Assembly: GCA_027310505.1 (NCBI GenBank)
Contig: DAIDAS010000257.1
Coordinates: 1-7,978, forward strand
Direction of reading: 5' to 3'
DNA length: 7,978 bases
From: a bacterium
GTDB taxonomy: Bacteria; Pseudomonadota; Gammaproteobacteria; Burkholderiales; Methylophilaceae
Below the pieces are notes generated by a model. The model had not been told where the DNA came from. It was given only the letters and a program-made list of their open reading frames with translations, and did no database searches. The position numbers and the translations under genes were made by a program. Shown here in pieces: positions 4,850 to 7,978 of the stretch; the first letter of the stretch is position 1, and the number at the start of each line of letters is the position of its first letter.

Positions 4850-7251
4850 CGGCGCAACAGCCTCAAGCCATTGCCCACGACAAGCAAGCTGGCTCCCATG
4901 TCGGCAAACACGGCCATCCACATGGTCGCGTGACCAGTGAAGGTGAGTACCAGAAACACCGCTTTAATGCCCAGTGCCAGCACGATGTTTTGCATCAGTA
5001 CCTGAGCCGTCGCATGTGACAGGCGCACAAAAGTCGGAATCTTGCGCAAGTCATCGTCCATCAGGGCGACGTCCGCCGTCTCAATGGCCGTGTCGGTGCC
5101 AGCGGCCCCCATTGCAAATCCGATGTCAGCACGTGCCAACGCCGGGGCATCGTTGATACCGTCGCCGACCATCCCGACCTTGCCAGTCTGCGCCAGTTGT
5201 TCGACCTCGCGCAGTTTGTCCTCTGGCAGCAAATTGCCCTGCGCCCGATCAATCCCGGCTTGTGTGGCAATTGCCTGCGCGGTGTGCGGGTTGTCGCCAG
5301 TCAGCATCATGGTGTTGATGCCGAGCGCATGCAGCTCGCCGATAGCGCTCCTGCTGCTGTCCTTGATGGTGTCTGCCACCGCGATCAGGGCTTGCGCACG
5401 CTTTGTGCTCACCAGGATCACTACAATTTTGCCTTCGCGCTCCATCGCAGCGATGCGCTGCTCCAATTCAGGTGGACAATGCCCCAGCTCTTCGAGCATC
5501 CGATGGTTGCCAAGGTGATAGGTCACACCGTCAATGCTGCCTCGCACGCCACGACCGGGCAGTGCAACGAACTCGGCAACATCGTGTAGCGCAACCCCTT
5601 CGGCATGCGCTGCCTGCGCTATGGCTTTGGACACGGGATGGTCAGAGCGAGCCGCGAGACTGGCGGCAATGCTTCGGCTGCTGGCTGGTAGCGCATCGCC
5701 CCACGCGACGAAATCGGTTTGCGCAGGTTTGCCGTGCGTGATCGTGCCGGTCTTGTCCAGTGCCAGCCAGCGCAGCTTGCGGCCTTCTTCCAGATAGACG
5801 CCACCCTTGATAAGAATGCCGTGCCGCGCCGCCGCCGCCAAGCCGCTAACGATGCTGACCGGTGTGGAGATTACCAGCGCGCACGGGCAGGCGACGACCA
5901 GCAAAACCAGCGAGCGGTAAATCCAGTCCAGCCACGCTGCGCCCATGAATAGCGGGGGAATCAGTGCGACCGCAACCGCCACACCGAATACGGTTGGCGT
6001 GTACCAGCGTGCAAACTGATCGACAAAGCGTTGAGTAGGTGCGCGGCTACCTTGGGCAGCTTCCACCGCGTGGATAATGCGGGCCAATGTGGAGTTGCTG
6101 GCCGTGGCCGTAACGCGATACTCAAACGAGCCGGATTCGTTGATGGTGGCGGCGAACACCAGATCACCAGGCGCTTTTTCAACTGGCAGGCTTTCACCAG
6201 TGATCGGCGCTTGGTTGACCGTAGAGCGTCCTTCCAGCACTTCGCCATCGAGGGCGATACGCTCACCCGGCTTGACCCGAACCCGGCTGCCGATGGCGAC
6301 CTGCTTGGCATCCTCTTCGCGCCACGAACCATCCGGCTGCTGCACCGTGGCTTGTTCCGGGGCAAGGTCGAGCAGGCCACGAATGGCGTTGCGAGCACGG
6401 TCTAGCGACTTTGCCTCGATCACTTCAGCGAGTGCAAACAGCACCATCACCATCGCTGCTTCCGGCCAGTGACCGATCAACATGGCGCCCGTGACGGCTA
6501 TTGACATCAGGGCGTTCATGTTGAGGTTGCGGTTCTTGAGCGCAATCCAGCCCTTCTTGTAGGTGGAAAGGCCGCCCGCGAAGATCGCGACGAGCGCCAG
6601 AACAACGACTGACCAATGGTTGCCGTTGTGGAACCAGTAGACGGCTTCCGCAGCCAATGCAGCCGCCAAGGAGATGCCAAGCGGCCCCCAGTTGGTAGAT
6701 GCGACTGTCGATATCGCCGGCGAGGCGTTGGCTTCCTCCGCATTGAGCACTTGCGCCTCGAAGTTCAGAGATTTCAGCGCGGCCAATACTTCCGGCAGGG
6801 TGTGGGCAGCATGGCGCACGGACAGGGTGCGCTGCATCAGGTTGAAATCGAGATTGGTCACCCCGGCTACCGTGGCAAGCTTGTTGCGGATCAGCGCTTC
6901 TTCGGTTGGACAATCCATCTTGGCGATGACCAGCTTGGTCGTCTGCTCGTCAGAAGCTTTATCCATGCGCACGGCCTGCATGCCGATGGCCTTCAAGGCT
7001 TGCTCAACCGGAGTCAACGATGGCAGTTCATGCCGCACGGCCAAGGTGCGCTGCATCAGGTTGAAGTCAAGCCCGACCACGCCCGGCAGCGCGGCTAGCT
7101 TGCTTCGGATCAGCGCCTCTTCCGTGGGGCAATCCATGTTCTCGATGCGGTAGACCGCTTGGGCCGATTCAGCCGTTAGCTGGGCTTGCGCAGGGGGCTG
7201 ACTGATCGGCACGGTCGAGCAGCCGCACCCCTTTGAACCGCATTCGCTCAT
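4846..7251 (-). CDS. pbrA: PbrA: PIB-type Pb(II)/Cd(II)/Zn(II)-exporting ATPase
   Basis: This 801-residue P-type ATPase pumps soft divalent metals from the cytoplasm to the periplasm and is the core of lead resistance. The N-terminus is Cys-rich (Cys4, Cys9, Cys11). Two heavy-metal-associated domains follow, each starting with MDCPTEE (39-45 and 112-118), the form typical of Pb/Cd/Zn pumps. Next come the actuator motif TGES (351-354), the transmembrane metal site CPC (455-457), the phosphorylated Asp499 in DKTGT, the HP locus His538-Pro539, TGDNP (651-655) and GDGINDAP (696-703). Asp784 in the last helix corresponds to the metal-binding Asp of the ZntA group. All required residues are present and the length is normal. 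The start at 7251 has AAAGGA six bases upstream. It is first in the operon, overlaps pbrB by four bases, and is driven by the PbrR-type promoter. Specificity among Pb, Cd and Zn cannot be settled from sequence. Confidence 0.95.
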   Translation of the reverse strand: MSECGSKGCGCSTVPISQPPAQAQLTAESAQAVYRIENMDCPTEEALIRSKLAALPGVVGLDFNLMQRTLAVRHELPSLTPVEQALKAIGMQAVRMDKASDEQTTKLVIAKMDCPTEEALIRNKLATVAGVTNLDFNLMQRTLSVRHAAHTLPEVLAALKSLNFEAQVLNAEEANASPAISTVASTNWGPLGISLAAALAAEAVYWFHNGNHWSVVVLALVAIFAGGLSTYKKGWIALKNRNLNMNALMSIAVTGAMLIGHWPEAAMVMVLFALAEVIEAKSLDRARNAIRGLLDLAPEQATVQQPDGSWREEDAKQVAIGSRVRVKPGERIALDGEVLEGRSTVNQAPITGESLPVEKAPGDLVFAATINESGSFEYRVTATASNSTLARIIHAVEAAQGSRAPTQRFVDQFARWYTPTVFGVAVAVALIPPLFMGAAWLDWIYRSLVLLVVACPCALVISTPVSIVSGLAAAARHGILIKGGVYLEEGRKLRWLALDKTGTITHGKPAQTDFVAWGDALPASSRSIAASLAARSDHPVSKAIAQAAHAEGVALHDVAEFVALPGRGVRGSIDGVTYHLGNHRMLEELGHCPPELEQRIAAMEREGKIVVILVSTKRAQALIAVADTIKDSSRSAIGELHALGINTMMLTGDNPHTAQAIATQAGIDRAQGNLLPEDKLREVEQLAQTGKVGMVGDGINDAPALARADIGFAMGAAGTDTAIETADVALMDDDLRKIPTFVRLSHATAQVLMQNIVLALGIKAVFLVLTFTGHATMWMAVFADMGASLLVVGNGLRLLRR
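6811..7143 (-). repeat. Tandem duplication inside pbrA encoding two near-identical HMA domains
   Basis: Codons 37-74 (7143-7030) and 110-147 (6924-6811) encode closely matching 38-residue blocks, both with MDCPTEEALIR, LDFNLMQRTL and VRH. DNA stretches around these are also alike, for example the runs reading GTGCGCTGCATCAGGTTGAA on the + strand. The similarity is higher than between unrelated HMA domains, which points to an internal duplication of the metal-binding domain. The third positions have diverged, so it is not recent. Confidence 0.75.
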
Positions 7252-7335
7252 GACAATTCCTTTACGCAGATTTCTGTATTGCTCATTAAAGACCCTATAG
7301 CTACTATAGAGTCAAGTTTTAAATGAGGATGAAAT
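7252..7335. promoter_or_regulatory. Divergent pbrA/pbrR promoter region with PbrR operator
   Basis: For pbrA, read on the - strand, the -35 box is TTGACT (7315-7310) and the -10 box is TTTAAT (7290-7285), 19 bases apart. This over-long spacer is the hallmark of promoters that MerR-family proteins activate by DNA distortion. Within it, 7292-7312 is a 21-base imperfect dyad (8 of 10 pairs match around base 7302) built on two CTATAG units: the expected PbrR dimer operator. For pbrR on the + strand, a weak -10 (TATAGA, 7305-7310) lies within the same dyad, so PbrR bound here probably also controls its own gene. Ribosome-binding sites are AAAGGA (7263-7258) for pbrA and GAGGA (7325-7329) for pbrR. 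Confidence 0.88.
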
Positions 7336-7773
7336 ATGGAAATCAGGATTGGTGAACTTGCCAAGCGGACAAGGTGCGAGATCGTCACCATCCGCTATTA
7401 CGAGAAGGAGGGGCTATTGCCAAAGCCAGCGCGCAGCGGCGGCAACTTCCGGCTATACGGTGACGCTCACGTCGAGCGCTTGCAGTTCATCCGCCATTGC
7501 CGTTCGCTCGACATGACGCTGGGAGCAATCCAGGCATTGCTGGACCTGCGAGATAACCCGAATCAGGATTGCGGCGAGGTCAATGCGCTACTGGATGGCC
7601 ATATCCAACAAGTAGAGGCCCGCGTGGAAGCGTTGTTACAGTTGAAGAAACACTTGGCCGTTTTGCGCGAGAGGTGCTCAGGCGCTCGACAGGTAGAAGC
7701 ATGCGGCATCTTACAAGGGCTGGCAGATTGTTGTAGCCAGGCCGTTTCCGCCTCAAATGCGCCTGTGGCGTGA
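7336..7773 (+). CDS. pbrR: PbrR: MerR-family Pb(II)-responsive transcriptional regulator
   Basis: This 145-residue MerR-family protein is the likely Pb(II)-sensing activator of pbrA. It has an N-terminal winged helix-turn-helix (IGELAKRT, TIRYYEKEGLLP, about 1-40) and a block around HVERLQFIRHCRSLDM (45-60). A long dimerisation helix follows (about 82-112), then a metal loop with Cys114 and Cys123. Cys79 in DCGEVN, with Cys114 and Cys123, gives the three-cysteine site of the PbrR/CadR branch. Cys14 is also present, as in the Cupriavidus metallidurans protein. The C-terminal pair is Cys132-Cys133, where I recall CH34 PbrR having Cys132 and Cys134. GAGGA lies six bases before the ATG. It diverges from pbrA across the operator it should bind. 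CadR-like Cd sensing is the main alternative. Confidence 0.92.
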   Translation: MEIRIGELAKRTRCEIVTIRYYEKEGLLPKPARSGGNFRLYGDAHVERLQFIRHCRSLDMTLGAIQALLDLRDNPNQDCGEVNALLDGHIQQVEARVEALLQLKKHLAVLRERCSGARQVEACGILQGLADCCSQAVSASNAPVA

Positions 7774-7800
7774 CCTGCCAACTGCATGATCGAGCTTTCG

Positions 7801-7838
7801 CTTAGCGTGCTTTATTTTCCGTTTTCTAAGGCGACCCC
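7801..7838 (-). repeat. 38-bp terminal repeat ending the pbr transposon
   Basis: The sequence matches the Tn21-type end at 1258-1295 at 36 of 38 positions; the two differences fall at 7828 and 7831. The outer end is at 7838 and the body lies to the left, so it is the end next to pbrR, 27 bases after its stop codon. The partner end is not in the window, since the inserted transposon interrupts the element in tnpR. The adjoining AGCTT (7839-7843) would be one copy of the five-base target duplication. Confidence 0.9.
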
Positions 7839-7978
7839 AGCTTCTTCTTGATGCCATCCACCTCAGCCACACGGTCTGCCACAGTTTGTTGAAGGGCATG
7901 AATTCGATCCAGATACGCCTGTTTGGCGTTCACCTTTTCATCGAGGACCGAGTTCACTGACCAGCAAAGCAACAAGGC
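7826..7978 (-). pseudogene. C-terminal part of an unrecognised gene, apparently interrupted by the pbr transposon end
   Basis: One - strand frame is open from the right edge for 50 codons; the other two stop early. It reads as a hydrophobic start (ALLLCWSV) followed by a charged, heptad-like helix (about residues 13-47, ending ADRVAEVDGIKKKL), which suggests a coiled coil. The last four codons and the TAG stop come from the 38-bp repeat itself, so the native C-terminus has been replaced. I do not recognise the protein. It is too short to assign, and a chance open frame is possible, though the helix-like composition argues for real coding. Confidence 0.45.

Noticed and set aside
5042..5518. 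Open + strand frames across pbrA (also 6031-6405 and 6616-7153)
   Set aside because: They are antisense to intact ATPase motifs, including the duplicated HMA region, and show low-complexity, non-protein-like composition.
1258..7838. A single transposon bounded by the two 38-bp ends
   Set aside because: The ends are direct, not inverted, repeats, and the left one is fused inside tnpR, so they belong to two different elements.

Overview
The window is a high-GC proteobacterial accessory region, most like a Beta- or Gammaproteobacterial plasmid or genomic island. It carries a lead-resistance (pbr) module of the Cupriavidus type inside the remains of a Tn3-family (Tn21-subgroup) transposon. A second transposon of the same subgroup has inserted into it. 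The host species cannot be read from the sequence.

Layout, left to right. Positions 1-1295 are the right-hand end of a Tn21-like transposon: the C-terminal 418 or so codons of tnpA on the + strand, whose stop codon lies inside a 38-bp terminal repeat (1258-1295). Immediately beyond this repeat is a resolvase gene, tnpR, on the - strand. It begins normally with a TTG codon (1621) but is cut after residue 109, so the repeat lies inside tnpR. Positions 1622-1789 hold the tnpR promoter and a res-like recombination region. From 1790 to 7251 three - strand transcription units lie head to tail in the order pbrA, pbrB/pbrC, pbrT. They encode a PIB-type Pb/Cd/Zn export ATPase, a PAP2 phosphatase joined to a type II signal peptidase, and a cytochrome c/FTR1 permease. 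The MerR-family regulator pbrR (7336-7773) is divergent, and between pbrA and pbrR lies a classic MerR-type promoter with a 19-bp spacer and a dyad. A second 38-bp terminal repeat (7801-7838), 36/38 identical to the first and in the same orientation, ends the pbr transposon. Beyond it is the end of an unrecognised - strand reading frame that the transposon appears to have interrupted.

How the genes would work together: PbrR senses Pb(II) in the cytoplasm and untwists the long-spaced pbrA promoter. PbrA exports the metal to the periplasm. In the known system PbrB (undecaprenyl-pyrophosphate phosphatase) releases inorganic phosphate that can trap lead as a phosphate salt. PbrC is an LspA-like peptidase, and PbrT is a proposed metal-uptake permease of the iron-transporter FTR1 class.

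The most notable points are: (i) the pbrB-pbrC unit looks like one fused gene broken by loss of a single base near 4396, which removes the third catalytic motif from the phosphatase; (ii) pbrT is placed last in the pbrA operon, and a Fur-box-like element and promoter overlap the end of pbrC just upstream of it; (iii) one Tn21-subgroup transposon is nested inside another, in tnpR, leaving direct 38-bp repeats on either side of the pbr cargo. I found no wholly new system. The window is a rearranged and partly damaged version of a known one.
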